Part shown: piece by piece, positions 38,277-52,800 of the stretch
Position numbering within the stretch: the stretch's first letter is position 1
Layout: the number at the start of each line of letters is the position of its first letter
Assembly: GCA_013396995.1 (NCBI GenBank)
Contig: VWZP01008545.1
Span: 62,001 to 126,000, forward strand
Length of the DNA: 64,000 nucleotides
Origin: Dicaeum eximium
Taxonomy: Eukaryota; Chordata; Aves; Passeriformes; Dicaeidae
Direction: 5' to 3'
The notes under the pieces: generated by a model
What the model was told of the DNA's origin: nothing
What the model saw: the letters and a program-made list of their open reading frames with translations, nothing else
Databases searched by the model: none
Made by a program: the position numbers and the translations under genes

Positions 38277-39469
38277 CAAGCACTAAGACTCATAAATGAT
38301 GCTTGTTTAATAGAATCTGACGATCCTGCTGACCACCCCAAGCACGCAGCATCACACGCAGGTTCACCCTCCCCAGCTCCTCTGCTGTCCCTCCCGACCT
38401 GTGCCCGGCCCTCTGCTGAGCCCCTGCACTGCAGCAGTGGGCAGAGGACAAAGCTGTGGCCACAGGAGCCTTTTCCTGCTGGGTGTTGTCCTGGAAGGGG
38501 CCGGGAAAAGCGCCAGGCCAGCAAAAGGCAGGGCAAGACCTCGGCAGCCCAGGGCGAGCTGAGCTGAGAGTGCTGCGCTTGGCAAAACAGCAGGATCAAT
38601 ATGGAAAGGAGAAAGAGGGTAGGGAAAGAGCAGTCAGAATGAAATGCAACTTTCCTCAGCCTCTCTTCAAATTCCATGGCATAAATGAGGCTGAGCTCAT
38701 ATATTTAGCATCTTTGTTGAAGACATGGCGTGGCCCAAGTAATTTTGCTCACAGTTTATGTACTTCTTGAAAATATGGTCTCTGACTTGATGCTCAGACA
38801 TTAAGTATGTTAATATTCCAGTTGTAATTACATGTTTTTTTTCTTCTAATTTTGGAAGGATAATTCTTTGGAATAATTACATAGAGGGTGAGTTAAGTTC
38901 TGGGAAATGGTTGAGTCACCAAGAGTCACATCTGTATTCACACAGAAAGGCTCGTTGAAATCCTAAACATTTTTATCCCTGATAATTATAAGAGCTGGGA
39001 AAAGCAATAAGTTGGTTTATGCCTTTTAGGAGAAACACACAAAGTCTATTTGAGAGATGCTATAGGGATTTCCTCTAAAGGAAACAGTGTAGCTGCTATG
39101 ACCAGTTTCTGCCCTTAAACTTGCTGAAGATTTTCCACTTCACAATTAGAACAGTATTTTATGCTTATTCAGTACCTTCATACTTAAAGAGCACAAAGCC
39201 AAACTACAAACAATAACATCTTTCAAATCTTATAAGCTTCCCACATAGAACTCCCTCCTAGAGCCAGAGATGAAATGGAAGAGGACATGTAATCTACTGT
39301 ACAGAGACAACTCCAGTTTGTAGTACAGTCACTGCATAATAGGACACTAAAATACTCCCAAAAGGACTGAAGAAGGAAATTACATACAACTGAAACTGCC
39401 ATTTAAATGTCAGGCTTGCAGAATTCTAACTCTGAAGCTGCCTATTTTGGAGTAACCAAGGACCCATGG

Positions 39470-39485
39470 AAAAAAAAAAAAAAAA
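39470..39485. repeat. A16 homopolymer
   Basis: Sixteen uninterrupted adenines, followed by GAAAAG. Confidence 0.85.
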
Positions 39486-42029
39486 GAAAAGCAAATGGAA
39501 CCTTTCAGTGTTCAAAAATGGGGTTTTAAAACCTGAAGGTCTAATATTTTAACAAATTCATCATCAGCCAAAATAAGTTCAAGTGGACCTGCTGCACCTT
39601 ATTATCCTCTTTCCTTGCCCAGCTGTAATGCAGATTTATTTCAGCAGCCCAGGGTCTCTTAGTAGTGTTTGTGTGCTACCCGCAGGTCTGTACTCCTCTA
39701 TTCATCCACGTTATTTAAATAATAATACATATGTATAATCCTCCTTCCTTCTGTAACTGTTCTACTTGAAGAACCAATTAATTCCATTTGTTACTTCCTG
39801 GTGTATTATTTCTTCTCTACAAGCTGGAATCCCTTTAGGAACCCTGTCTTGCCCTTGACTACTGATTATTTCCTTGGCTTTTCAATCATCAGAGACTCTT
39901 CCTGTGGATTTTAGAGCATTATTGTGATTGTCAATTTTAATAATGCAGGTTTCCATAGTCCGTGCCTGCTGCAGGCCTTTATAAAAAAGAAAGGGAAAAA
40001 AAGGACAATCCCGCTTTCCATGGCTTTAAAAATAAATGAACCAATCATTTTGGTTTTTTTAAAAAAAATATAAGTAACTTGGTCTCACTCATTATATGCT
40101 CATATATTATGTGATACATTTGCAAAAGCTGACACTCACACAGCTCTTCCCTCCTTCTGTTCTGGTCTAAGAAATAGCCACAAAATGCCTTCATATTTAG
40201 AGAAAGTGAGCTTTCAGAAGAACAAAGCAGGAAAGGGATCACCCATTTAAATGCCTTTAAGCAGAATGCACTAAACTCACACCTCTGAATCCTGACCCCC
40301 TTGAGGAATGGCACAAGCCATTGTATCTGCTGAGGTCACATCGGCTTTTTTTCAAGACATTATAGATGAAAAACATTTAACATATTTTCAGGAATTTATT
40401 TGTTTTGTAAGCATCTGACTGAATGATCCTTAAGTGCTTGAATAAATACTCAGAGGCAGAAAATTCAGAAACAAAGGCATTTTCTGAGGCATCAGACTTC
40501 AGGAAGCGAAGTTTCAGATCACCTGTACTTCCTTCAGCACTATTACATGATTAGGGGAAGCATTAAATGCCTACACACTGCTGTGGCTGGGTGAATGCTT
40601 TAATTTAGCTGTCAGGCTCCAGGCAGAGCTACACCACCACCAGATTCACTCTTCCAGCTGCAGCCTTGGAAATTATAAATCTCCAGCCAATGTCACTGGT
40701 CATGTCTATTTGCCTGCACCCAGACTGCTCTGGCAGGGAGTGCAGAAAGGGTATTAAAACTCTTCCAATCCATCAGCCAAAATGAACAGCACAGTAATGC
40801 CTCCAGATTCAGCAAGGGCTTCTGCTGATGGTTTTGGTAGTTGAATTAACACCTCAAACAGAAGTGACACTTCATCTTAATACTCTGCTCTGTACTGCTA
40901 CCACCACCTGAAGTGGTGCTGTGGGGCTGAGAGCAGGAGAGGAGTTGGTGGGAAGTTTCTTGGATGTTACCTTGGCCAAGCTCCACAGGATGTGTCTCTG
41001 GTCCCGCTGCCCGAGTGATGGCAAGGTGCCCACACAGTTTTTTTAGAACTCTTCACTGTGGCAGTGCAAAATTAGGCGTAGATCTGAGCTTCCAGTTACA
41101 TCTGTCTGTAAACAAACAGCACATCTGCTCTCTGAGCTGCACAGGCACTGAGAGGCTGATGTTTGCGAGGTTATTTGGGACCAGCTGAGATGCAGCTCTG
41201 CCCCAGTTTTGTCCAAATAATGATTTCCAAATTAAACCCACCATAAGGCTGCTGATGAGAGCAAGCCAAAGCTCACAGCCGTACTGTATCTATGAGCTTT
41301 CAAATGCTGCCTTAGCATCTTCCTTTTAGTTACTGATCAACATAAGCACAAGCTCATCTGTTTTGAAAGAAGCGCTACGGAAAAAAACACAACAATCCAG
41401 TTATGTCAGGCTGTGGGAACACACCACAGTCAACCACCTAACAATTAGTAACAATAAGAGGTATAACTAGTAATGTCCTATTAGCACAGAAAGCAGTGTA
41501 CAAAAAGCACAGGGAGGAAATGGACAAGCAGAAATGCTGGGAAAGTCACTGTTCCCAAGAGTAGCAGCGCTCCCCAAAAAACCACCTGTCTTTTACAAAG
41601 GAGTTAAAGCTAAGAGGAGCAGACAGAAGCAAAAAAGGTAAGAGGCAGCAAGGAGAAAAGTCCTCAACGGCCTGAAGGGTCTTGTGTTCAGCTTTCAGAA
41701 TCCAAGGAAAACAGAACATCCAGTGAAATCAGTTTCATTCCAGCCAAGAGATCACTATTAAGATCATTATAATAGTGCCAGACCCCAGCATTTAAGGTTT
41801 ATTCACAGCTGGTTCTCACATACAAACTCATTTTTTATATGAGACCATTCATGTTCACATTTACACTCCCATCTTGTTCCACAAGCCAAGCATTTGTTAG
41901 TGGTTTTCAGTGAGCCACTTCCCACTAGGGTAGCTCAAGGATGAAGCTTCTTTCACTTTCTTTGGAAACAGCTGCTCCTGGCTATCTCCAGTGATGTGAC
42001 TTGGAAATACACTGACCCCAGTCTGATTC

Positions 42030-42330
42030 GTGATGAATATGCACATAAAAACATTGTGGGCATGCATTTATGCAGAATAATGCACACAGAATATGTGTTA
42101 GGCTCCCTTGTAATGCTCATGCCTACAAAAGGTTAAATAGCCCTCAGTGAGAGAGAGCTATTTAAATGGACCTTTTTATAATGGCAAACAATAATGCATT
42201 CTGGTTACCTTCTGACATGGCTTACTTCCAGTCAGCACTAAGGAAAATTACTACCTGATTTCAATACATCTTGGCTCAATTTCATGCAAGCTTATTGTCT
42301 TCTAATTATCAACACAGCAATTTGATCTGC
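42030..42330. promoter_or_regulatory. Candidate conserved non-coding element (POU-like site)
   Basis: AT-rich non-repetitive interval with ATGAATATGCA (42033-42043), which resembles POU-class dimer sites, and repeated ATGCA/TGCAT words (CATGCATTTATGCAG, AATAATGCA). CTAATTATC and CAATTTGATC lie further on. No coding potential. Judged on motifs alone. Confidence 0.25.
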
Positions 42331-45300
42331 ATCCAGATAAAGGCACTGCCCTGACTTCCAACACCAGAGCAACGCCTGTGGTGGTGTGCTGATTTCTCAA
42401 GCAGTAAGCAGTTTGCTGCTGTCTCACATCCCCAAGGCACAAATAAGCAGATGCTGCATTAAAGCTTGTTTTACAAAACTGCTTCAGTTGTGGTATACAT
42501 TTTTAATATAATATACTGAGCGTATTACAGCAAAAACTTACAGGGCCAGTAAAATCCTACAAATTCATTAGCACAACCAGCTTCTCAATTAAATCTAGCT
42601 GAAGACCAGATCTAGTTGAAAATGACTGTCCAGGAGAAGCTGAAATGAGTGAGAAGCTTCATCATGCTTGCTCCATGTGAGCATGGCTCAGTTTACCACC
42701 CCAGTTTTCTGAATGTCAGGTGGGATTGCTTCTCATCAAGGACAGCCTTCACTAACATTTCTCTTCTTTTTCTCACAAGGATATTGTGGTTGGCTTAAAA
42801 AGTCGCCTTTTTTTAAATGAAATTACAATTCTGAGTGTGAAAGCAGAGGCACAGCTTTCCATAGCCAGAATGGCTTCGACACAGAAGGCACTAGTAGGGA
42901 AAAGTTTCAAAGCATGCCCTGACATGCTTTCATTCATGGGTAGGTTTAAAGGATCAGAAATGATACCTTCTGGTTTTGAAAGACAAGCCAAAGGAAAAAG
43001 CAACATTTTCACTCTCCCTGGCTTATTTGCATTTCTCACCTACATTCTTCTCCCTCAGATGACATTGTCAGCTGCAGGATGACAAGAAAAGAGCACCTCA
43101 GGAGTACTCTCTGGCTAATCCTCTACAATGCTTGTTAACCACACAGTGAGTTGGTGGTTACAACAGGAGCTCTTGAAAAGCACACATTTTGCCCTTCCCT
43201 CCAAACAGAGGGGAATCTTTGTTGAGCCCTTTGAAGAAACTCAAGCTAGGAGAGCATTATTATTCTAAAAGTATTTGTTTAATGGCAGTGTAATGTAAAA
43301 TATTGCAAAAATTAGTCTGACCAGCAGCAGACTAAGGTTTAGATAAATCATCTGGTGGCTGCCTGCGGTAAATGTGACATTTGTCTCGATGGTGTTTATG
43401 GCATAACTAGCTGCTATTGCCCAGAGCCACGTTGCAGCAGCCTTGTGTGACCACCTACCTGAAAGGAAGGGAAGCTCTGTAACACAACCTGCAGGATTAC
43501 TTTCTTTTATGAAACCCTCTGGCATTAAGTCTTTGCAGACAATAACAGTGCAACCACAGCAAGGAGGATGACATACCAGAAGAGCTTTCCCTTCCTCACC
43601 CCTGGTTATTCCTTCTGTGCTTCGCCGTGCTCCCTCACCACCTCTCTTGGGTGTATTCAGCATGTGTCCCAAAGGGTCCAAAAGGCCAGGGTGCTCTGCA
43701 GTGTCCCCTCCCACCCCTCTTTATGCACAGACATGACTGAGAGTGTGCTTAGTTTTGTCTCCACGAGATGATGGCACCTTCACCACCTTTCTTCCCCCTC
43801 ACAGGAAGCAATGAAGATGAGGATTGCCAGAACTGCTCATAAGCTCAGCTGAGACATCAAGCTGAACCAGCCCAACCCCTTATGAATAACACTAAAAGTT
43901 ATACTAAATCCTAAAAACCAAAAAGAATTTCCCTGCCTGCCCCACTCTGAGACACTGCCATTTGACAAGTGACATGACTAAACATGGCTCTGTGCCATTA
44001 ATTTAAGGCTGGAATTTGCAGGGATTTATACGGTGACACTTGTACCATACGTGCTAGCACCCACTGCCACTGTACAAGTAATTGGGCACTAATTTAACCT
44101 GGCCTTAGCAACTTGTACAGCCTGACAGCTCCCTGTGCAGTTCACTGCAGTCAGATCAGTCTGCTGGGGATCTTTTGCTCCTTCTACATCCCTCCAAATT
44201 AACAGCATTTCATCAGCTAGTTCTACAGTGCCGTGAAACACAGAGATGACAGAGGTGGCCCTGATCCTGAAGGCACAGCACTTTCATGGGAAGCAGAAAA
44301 TGCAGATTATGTGCCTAGGCACCACGTGTTGTTTAAAACAAATGGGGGTGTGTATTCCTAATTATACAGATTGCACTAGTAATCTCTTCAGGAAAGAAGA
44401 TACATCTCGTATAATACGATCAAAGATTGATTGCTTGTGCCACCATTTTTCCTGCCCCTAGCAGCTGTTTAATTCCCTAGTTAAGACAAAGCAAAATCTC
44501 CCCTTCCTGTGAAGCTGAAAAGCAATCTAGCAGGAAAACCTAGAGATGAAGACAGGAAAATATGGTGAAGTAGCGTGGTGAATTCCCAGGATACTATGTG
44601 GAGAAGGTTCTTCCCATTTGTTTATCACCTTTAATCCTTGTGCTCTGCATTTGTAATTGTTTGCAGATAACTGAAATGCTCTAGAAAGTTACTTCAGATA
44701 TTCTTTCCAATACATAAATCACTGACAGATTTTCTCATCATTACTTCCAAATTAAGGGTACTTGTTTGTCCACTCCGGTACTGACCTGAGACTGTATGAA
44801 ACCATAAATTATTCTCAGTGTAGCTGATCTCTGTAAAACAGATTTACCTTACCATAACTGCCCATGGAAATCAAGAGAATCTCTTTTAACCAAAAAATAT
44901 TGTAGCACACAAGTTGAGCTGGAAAGGAAACACCTAAACCTCAGGTACAGGTTAGATGGATAGGCACAAAGAAAACTGAAAATCCTCTGAAAGACTGCCC
45001 AGTACCAGCTCATGCCTGTTAAAACTGCTCTTTTCAAGTAAGAATGAATGCCTTAAATCCAAAACTTTTCACTTCCTATGTACTACTGTCAATTGAAAAG
45101 TGGCTCATGGTCGTGTTTTCAAATAAAAAGGGAATCCAAAAAAATCCTCCAGACAACAAAAGGAAAATTTCAGACTAAAAGCAGCTGTTATGCAGCTAAG
45201 GGCATCCAGTAAAGAGTTCCTTATAGCAGAGGTGCTAGTGCAATGTTGCACCTTTGTATCCTGAGCCCTTAAGTAGCACTAATGGGTTCAGATACAGATT

Positions 45301-47184
45301 TACTCCCCTGGTTTAAAAAGAGCTCCTCTCGGCGTAAAATGCTCTCTTTTCAACAAAAAGCCAAAATTATTGCTGCTGCCTGTAGACACCGCTTAGTAAT
45401 TCATCACCCTCACCTTCAGGAGATTGATGCAGCATTGGGATTGAGGGCCTCAGATTTGATGAAGCACATTTTTCCAGGATCCCACAGCACAGGGAAGATG
45501 TGACCTTCCCCTCCTGACACAAGGGAACCTGGCCTTGCCCAGACAACACCCCAGGAAGGGGACAGTCACCACCAGGGGAGTAGGAGAAGAAAAACCCCAG
45601 GAGGAACCAGAAAGAACTCAGCAACAGCAAGGATGGAGCCAGGCTTGGCATGAGCCCAATGCCTGAGATCTCGCGGTTTGACCATGTCATGAGTGCCCTC
45701 AGCTCCCCTCTCCTTCTGGGAAATGTAGGGGGTCTGAAAGCAGCTATGGGCAGCATCCAAGGGAGCTGGGTCAGGAGGGGCTGCTGATGACAAAGGTACC
45801 TGGGTGCTGTCACCAAGGTCTGAGCACTTTGCTGAGCTCTCACTTCCAGCACAGACACAGAGGTGCATCACCACCGAACCTGGCACACCGGTCCTGGGAA
45901 GAGAGGACACCAGGACACTCCTTGCACAAATGGGGAGGGGGGCACCTGTCCATAGCCCATGGTGCCCTGTACTGTGGGGCTGAGTGCCCAGCTGAGAGGG
46001 GACAGCACTGCTGTGCCCTGCCACAGAATGCTGGAGGCAGGAGCCAGGTGACAGCACCCAATACTCACCATGGCAGAGCTTACAGTTTTGCGAACACTCA
46101 AATTCTGTTTCTCAGGGATTGCCATACAATGTCAGAGGATTGCTCTGCACACCCCTAGCAAAAGCTTCCAGAGAGCCAAGGAGGAAAGAAAAGACTAACA
46201 AAAACTTTCAGAAACATTTGAGAAAACCTGTGCCAAAATCTCCTTGGATGTGTATCCATGACTAAGCATGAGAAGTGAATTGCTGCTGCCATGCAGAGGG
46301 TGCTGCTTGCTGGTCACGGTCTAAAAGCACTGATGCAGCAATAAGCACAGCTTAATTGCCAAGAAGCTTCCATATTAATAGCAGAATTTTTGGTCAGAAA
46401 CATGTGAAAGCCTGTAGGCTTTGGAACAGTAAAATAGAACTGGGGCCGTATGGTGGCAGAACAAAGTCTGCTGAAGAATGTTGTATTTTCTGCCTTTGAT
46501 AGGGACTTTCCAGAGCTGTCAGCTGCGCTGCAGAATTAGAAACCTGACATTGCAGCAATCAGTTTTTAGATTTCAAGCTGTTCAAATGACTTGTCTCCAG
46601 GGAGGAGTATGTAGCATGCAGGAATCAATAGTGGAACAGGTAAAGATGTCAGTGTACAAGGGCAGCTGCCCCAACACCGTGCCCCAGCCAGCCAGGAACA
46701 TCAGCCAAAAGAGAGAGGAGGACAGCAAAACTTGCTCTCTCTCTGAATCAGCACCAGAGAGGTGCTATAGACAGTTCACTACATTTGTGAGATTGCAGCT
46801 TGATTATATTTGCTTCCACCTTACAGACAGATCTTGCACACGCCCTCAGTTCACACTACGCCAGTGCTCCAAGCCACTTGCTGCAGAGATTATAAAAGAG
46901 CCTATTTTATCATATCCTCACCTCTGAATGCATTACAAGTGACACCGCTTAATTTTAGCCAATCTGAACAGCTAATTAGATGTAAACAGATTGAAAAATT
47001 GTACACACGGGACAACTCATTTTTCAAAAGGCCACTAATCTAAACAAACCTGAGTCCATCAATTCACTTCAACATTTGTCTAAATGAGTTACAGCACAGA
47101 CCTGTCCTGCACTGGCCTTGTGATTCTTATAAGAGGCTTCCTTCTCTTTTGATGAAAATTTCAGGCACTGTACAAAAGAAGAAG

Positions 47185-47200
47185 TTATTTATTTATTTAT
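47185..47200. repeat. (TTTA)n microsatellite
   Basis: About four TTTA units. Confidence 0.85.
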
Positions 47201-47929
47201 CAAGGCCCTATTAAAACAAATATGAAGATGCCTCTCTGTCTGAGTCTAGTGGGCAACGTGTATGAGCCAAAGCAATTCCAGCCTACTCCAGTACTTTCTC
47301 TCTCACCTCCCAAACACATCACACACACCACATCAAACACAGGGAGGCTCTCTGTAGCAACAGATAAAAATCAAATTATATTTAATCATGATCAATACTG
47401 GTTGGAACTTCAGAGCTCCTTGGATGTGATCCTCCCCTGGAGGAATGAGAGGGAAAAGAATCCTGGACAGATCCTCCAGAGACATCTGGGGATCCTCCTC
47501 TCCTTCAGGACTCCCTCCAAGCACCAGCTGGAGTAGGCCAGTAAATACACTGGGAATCAGGGAAGCAGTGCAGGACAGAGAGAAGGTCAAAGGTGCCTGT
47601 TAAAACTCAGATGAGATCAGGAGCTACTGAAGTTACCCTGTGCCAGGTAACATAGAGAAGTGTTAGGATGCAATGCAGTGTAGTGTGGCCTATTTTTTAA
47701 TACAGAGCAATTAGCAATGAACAGTCATATCCACATAATCAATCCCTTTCTGGACTGCTTAGCACAGCGACCTTGCTGAACAAAATAAGCTACACTCCGC
47801 CTAATTCACACGTTTCCCAGACAGAACTTTTGAGAACCTGATCAGTGAGAAAAGTATGCGCTCACCTAGGCCATTGGTAAAACAAACAAGCAAAGAGCAC
47901 AAGGCAGATCCTTTGCTGTCTATCTAACA

Positions 47930-48185
47930 ATGATAAATCCACTTATAATTACATCCTGAAAGGCAGTTTTTACTCCACTAATTGCGTAGCACGCCAATTT
48001 TGCACGTTTCTTGTTCCTTAATCACAGTGTCATGTAGCAGCATGCCAAACGCTTCACTGACACCCCCGTGCACTATATCAACCAAACTTGCAGCTTCATA
48101 AATAACATTTCAATTAGTTGACAGAATCTATTACATCAGCCCATATTGCTCAGCATTAATTCTCATTTATTTCTTTATTGAGCAG
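47930..48185. promoter_or_regulatory. Candidate conserved non-coding element
   Basis: Non-repetitive block containing TATAATTACATCC, CTAATTGCGTAGCACGCC, TTCAATTAGTTGACAG and CATTAATTCTC. It mixes homeodomain cores with isolated CpG-containing words that would normally decay if unconstrained. Conservation has not been tested. Confidence 0.22.
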
Positions 48186-49659
48186 GTCCGGGACTGCATG
48201 TCCCGTTCTACCTCAATCAATGTCAGATTGGCAGGCCCATAAATATCTGGATTTTTTTTCCCCCCTTAGCCTTTTTAATACCTACACATCTACATTCTCT
48301 CAGACCTTTAGAACTTTCCCATGTTCTCAGGTTTACGGAAAACCAACATTAAAATTCCTCAACCAGCTCTCTTTGCACTGCTACCTGCAAGATATTTGGG
48401 GCTGCAGGGGTAAAAAGAGCTCTGCTTCAATATCTGCTTTTAATGGGCTTAAATAGGCATCATTATCTAACTCCCATGCAGGTACAAGAAATGGTATCAA
48501 GGAGTCCAAGGCATTAAAAAAATTCATGTAAAATAACATGGAATGGTTATGACCTCTTCTTCCCCAAGTTGTGATATTTTCAAACTGCACTTTAGAGATC
48601 TCCCTACTGTTGAACACTTTGGGCTTCTATTCAAGTATTCTCCTGAGCAACAAGCTATGTGTTTGTTTTAGATCAGAAGCTAAGCATTTTCTATAAAGCT
48701 GTTCTAAAATCTGGGCTAAAAGACTCGTGGCAACATCTTAAAAACTGGGAGTGCTCTCCCATAAAATTCTAACTCATCTGGATTTGATTATGCATCGCTC
48801 TGGTTTCCTGGGCTTGCACCACACTCATTAAACTTGTCCTGTGTGTGCATTTACATAAAGTAGGAGGCTGTCTCCAGTTTGTTAAGTGTCTAGGAATCAA
48901 TTGTGCCCTTCCTGAAGATAAACTCCCACTGACTTCAAATATAGCAGGCAAAATTTCTGGTTTCATTTCCCAATCTCTGAAAGGAAAGAAAATCTCCAAG
49001 ACAAAAGGGAATTTAAACATCAAGTGCAGAATACACTACATTTGCCAGATGCAGCTAAGGTCTGAAATGCAGGAGTTAGAGAAAGCGAATACATGAACCT
49101 TTAGAGAGATTTGGCAGTTTTCATCCCATTTGTTCTTTTTAGGATCTCATGAGAGCATTTAACAAAATCCTTTGTCACACCAAAACCAGTTCAAAGCAAG
49201 TGCACAGTGAATCAGCTTCTTAAATCACTAAACCACAGAATACACAATGACGAGATGCACGAGGATCTGAAGCACTTCTGGTCACTCCCAGCTGCCTCAG
49301 ATCCCACTTGTGCATGACATCCACATTCAGAAGAAAAATTTAAAAGTCAATGGCATTTAAGCATGTGATGAAAACAAAGCATGTGCTTGAACACATGCTC
49401 TTGCCCCATGAAGGAAGGTGTTTGTAGCAAGCTTGGAAGAGCCATTTGAAAGCCTAAAAACCATTTTTCTGTCCTCTGTGGAAGAACTCCCTGCACAAAA
49501 AAGCAAAACAGTGGGCTAGATTTGCCTCTCACTGTCATCACAGCTGATCTCTAGTGACTCCACAGTTGTCACAAGGAAAATTAATCCAGGTTTACAGGGA
49601 TGTAGCAAACAAATCTAGACCACTACATCTCTCTCTTGCTGTGTTTACAGTACCAGACC

Positions 49660-49800
49660 AATAAATGAGTATTTGTGATCGGGCGCTGCTTTTTTAATCT
49701 GTTTGCTGGAGTATCATAGGATTTGTTTGATGATTTGATGACATAGTTATTAGTGGATTTACAGATTGCACATGATTAGCCAGCATATTTTGGGTTTTTT
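49660..49800. promoter_or_regulatory. Candidate conserved non-coding element
   Basis: Includes TGATCGGGCGCTGC, two CpGs in an otherwise AT-rich area, followed by TTTGATGATTTGATGACATAG and ATTAGTGGATTTACAGATTG split over neighbouring words. Texture only; weak. Confidence 0.18.
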
Positions 49801-52800
49801 TTTCTCTGTTTCTATGCAGAGAAGCAATTCTGACTTCTAAAGCAAAACCAGGGCATCCTCAGTATTTTTTGATGTAGGTGAGCATGTTCCATTCATAGAA
49901 TCCCTGTGTGGCTCTGAACTACTTACACAAAGTGCCAAAAACCTAAAGGATTGCATAATGCAGGAAAGAGGCTATGAATGAACATCATTCATACTTCTTG
50001 CCTACACAAGTCTGTGGATCTCCATGGCATCTTCCATTCATTTTCTTCAGTTTTGCATGAATGGCTGAGAACGGGCCACAAATCATTCACTGCCCGTCAA
50101 CTCCTCCCCGTGGCATTTCTCAGTGCCTGCCTGATGGGACCAGGAGCACAGCAAGGACTGCTGCCCATCAGTAACACAGCAGGCACAGGTAGAAAACTCA
50201 GCACTTCTCCTGGGATGTTCACATTCCAGCTGCAGAAGCAGCAAGCAAAACACAGGCAAAATCCAGGCAACTAAATCCAAGCCCACCATCTTCCAGGGCT
50301 GGTACTTTACCTAAAACCCTAGAGAGCTTCTAGGAGCTATGGGGATTTGCTCAAGCATCTCAGCCTAGCAGGGCTGATGAGCTCAGTACTTAGCTTAAAT
50401 GAGAGCCTAAGAGGAGTCTAAAAACGGTTATTCCTGTCATATCCATACTTCCCAGGATTTTCCAAAATGGCTAATGCATCCTATCCAGCACAAAATGTCC
50501 CTGGCATGGGTCTGGAAGTCCGGCACTTGTGATTGCCCAAGTGCTTCTCTTCTAGTCAACAAAAACACATGGGAACTTCATCCTTTCCTAATTTTTAAAG
50601 GCCACAAAGAGACATGAACTGCCTTTCCCTGACCCAACTCTTATATAGGTCAGATGAGCACCAGCCCTGAACTGGAAGTCATGTAATCATGTTAGGACAG
50701 CAAAGAGCCTGAGCTAATAAACCTGGCCTTTCAGAGAGCTTATTGGTTTGGGCTCAGTGCCATGCTGAGGTTAACAAGGTAAAAACTCGTTTAACAAAGG
50801 AGACATATCTGACCAACCACAGTCAGGTCAATCATTTAAGATTTAAACATTCCCTCCAGAGGTATTTACCCAGTCGGTGCATGTTGCTTACAGTCCATTC
50901 TGTACCTTCTGATGCTGCTTTAAATTGTATCTCCCAAATCAAATTAGAGTAGGAGAAGCTTTCCTATTTCCTTATTGCAGTTGACGACTGCACGTGGGGC
51001 CAGCAGATATTCTGAATCACATGAGGGAAGCTTGAATCACCTATTACACCCAGGAAAAGAAGCTGTAGCTCAAAATATGAATTCCCTTTCTTTCCAAGGT
51101 TAAACTAGAACGGTCAGAGAATCTTCCCCTTTATTGAGAACATGTGTGTATTTGTGTGTTTATCAGCACTGCATTTTACACACTGCTTCATTCAAACCAA
51201 TATACCCTCCAGGTTTTATGGTACATTTTGGCTCAAGTGTGATTGCTAGGACAGTGTTTACAGCAATATTCAGCATGTTCTGTGTAGCCCTGTCCATCAA
51301 TCAACACTGTAATAAAGCAGAAAGGGAAATCATGGAAAAGCAGCATTCAAGCAAGACATTCAAAACCAGCATGGAGACAAGTGCAAATGCAATTGGGTCA
51401 AAGTAGCCATTTACCTGTTGATTAAAGGAAAAAAAAATGTATATATATGCTGCATTATGGTTTGCCTTAAAAAAATAACACAGGCTCCAAAGTGTTAATC
51501 TTTTCCTGCCTATATTCTCTGTGTTAGTGTTTCAAGATGACTGCTGCTCCATATAGATTTATAATATGTATGTGTTTATTCACACATCTCTAAGTCAACA
51601 GGAAAGGCAGACCAGAATACCAAATCTATCATTAAATCTACATGTTTGCACCAAGAAAAAGCTGCAGGACTTCTTTTTTTTCTGGCTAAGATTGAAGGGA
51701 TAAATTCAAAGATTGAACAAACAAACAAGCCATGCTCATCCTTAAAATACACACACAAAGCAAGAGAGGCAGAGAGAGGGGAAAAGAAGGTGGCTTGTAA
51801 GATTGTTGGCTTTTAGGTTTGTCTAACAGATCAGGAATACATTTAAGAGCAGTATAATCTCTGATTCTTTCTGGACATCACATGGGTTTGCTGACAAACA
51901 CTGGGGGTTCAAAAGCCCCAGCACTGGCTTGGCTCTGAAGCAGCATGTGCTATTCCCAATTCAGACACTGGAGTGTGATGCAGCTCCCAGCCCTTGCCCA
52001 ACTTGAATATCCAGGCTCTGCTTCACAGTTTTTATTTTCTCCCCCTCTGTGAAGAACTGCTTCACAGTGTCAGGGCGTACCACCCTGGAGTCCTAATCTT
52101 AGAATTAGCACCTCTAGATGCTACTGTAAAATAAATGGTGATGATGATATTGATGAATTATCACTCGTTTGGTTGGTTTATTTTAATTTTGCTTTAGTGT
52201 AGATCATGAAGGATTAACATAAAAATCAAACTGGGAACAGATCTGTGTACCCAGGGCCCCACATAATTCCCACTGAAGTCAGCAGGGCTTGAATGGAAAT
52301 TGAAGGAGGCTCTGAAATGAATTCAGAGGTAGGTGCTTATGCACTGCCCTGCTGGGGTCACAGCAACACCCAGCGTGCCAGTCACCCCCAGTGAATCCAT
52401 CAGACTGTGAATGAAAGCCAATCAACAGGGCTGGGAGTGCAGACAATGCAGGCAGGGCAAAGCAGTGCTCAGTGTGAAAATGAAACCGAGCAGAGATGTT
52501 CTTAGCCCATTAAGAGCTATAATGAAATACTGCATCTTGAGTTTGTTGCTGTTAGAAGGAAGCCAGGAAACGAGCAAGAATTCATTATAAAGCTGCTCAA
52601 GACCAAAACATGAATCATTGGGTTCTAAAAAAACCCAGTTGTCTAGAGAACAGCATAGATGAAAATGAATGGAATCTCTTTAAATTACTCTCTGTATAAA
52701 GTCTTTCACATTCATCCTTTCTGGCTTTCTGATTAGTATCTTTCTGGGATGTGGGTTTTTAAGTAATTCCGCACCATACTCCCAGCTTCTGCAATCAAAA

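Larger units (their letters stand above)
37011..42029. other. TMEFF2 intron 3, no gene recognised
   Basis: Non-coding. A GC-richer patch at about 38330-38570 carries overlapping open frames on both strands without protein similarity or CpG-island density. A-rich tracts lie at 38251-38276 and 39470-39485. No other element was identified. Confidence 0.65.

Noticed and set aside
39470..39485. Poly(A) tail of a processed pseudogene
   Set aside because: No coding-like sequence, poly(A) signal or target duplication precedes the A-run.
43265..43714. 149-codon minus-strand frame
   Set aside because: Hydrophobic end but no family resemblance, and an opposite-strand frame overlaps it. Treated as chance.
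45367..46057. Overlapping 163-codon frames on the minus strand
   Set aside because: GC-rich stretch with low stop density and frames open in several phases. Proline- and serine-rich translation resembles nothing known.
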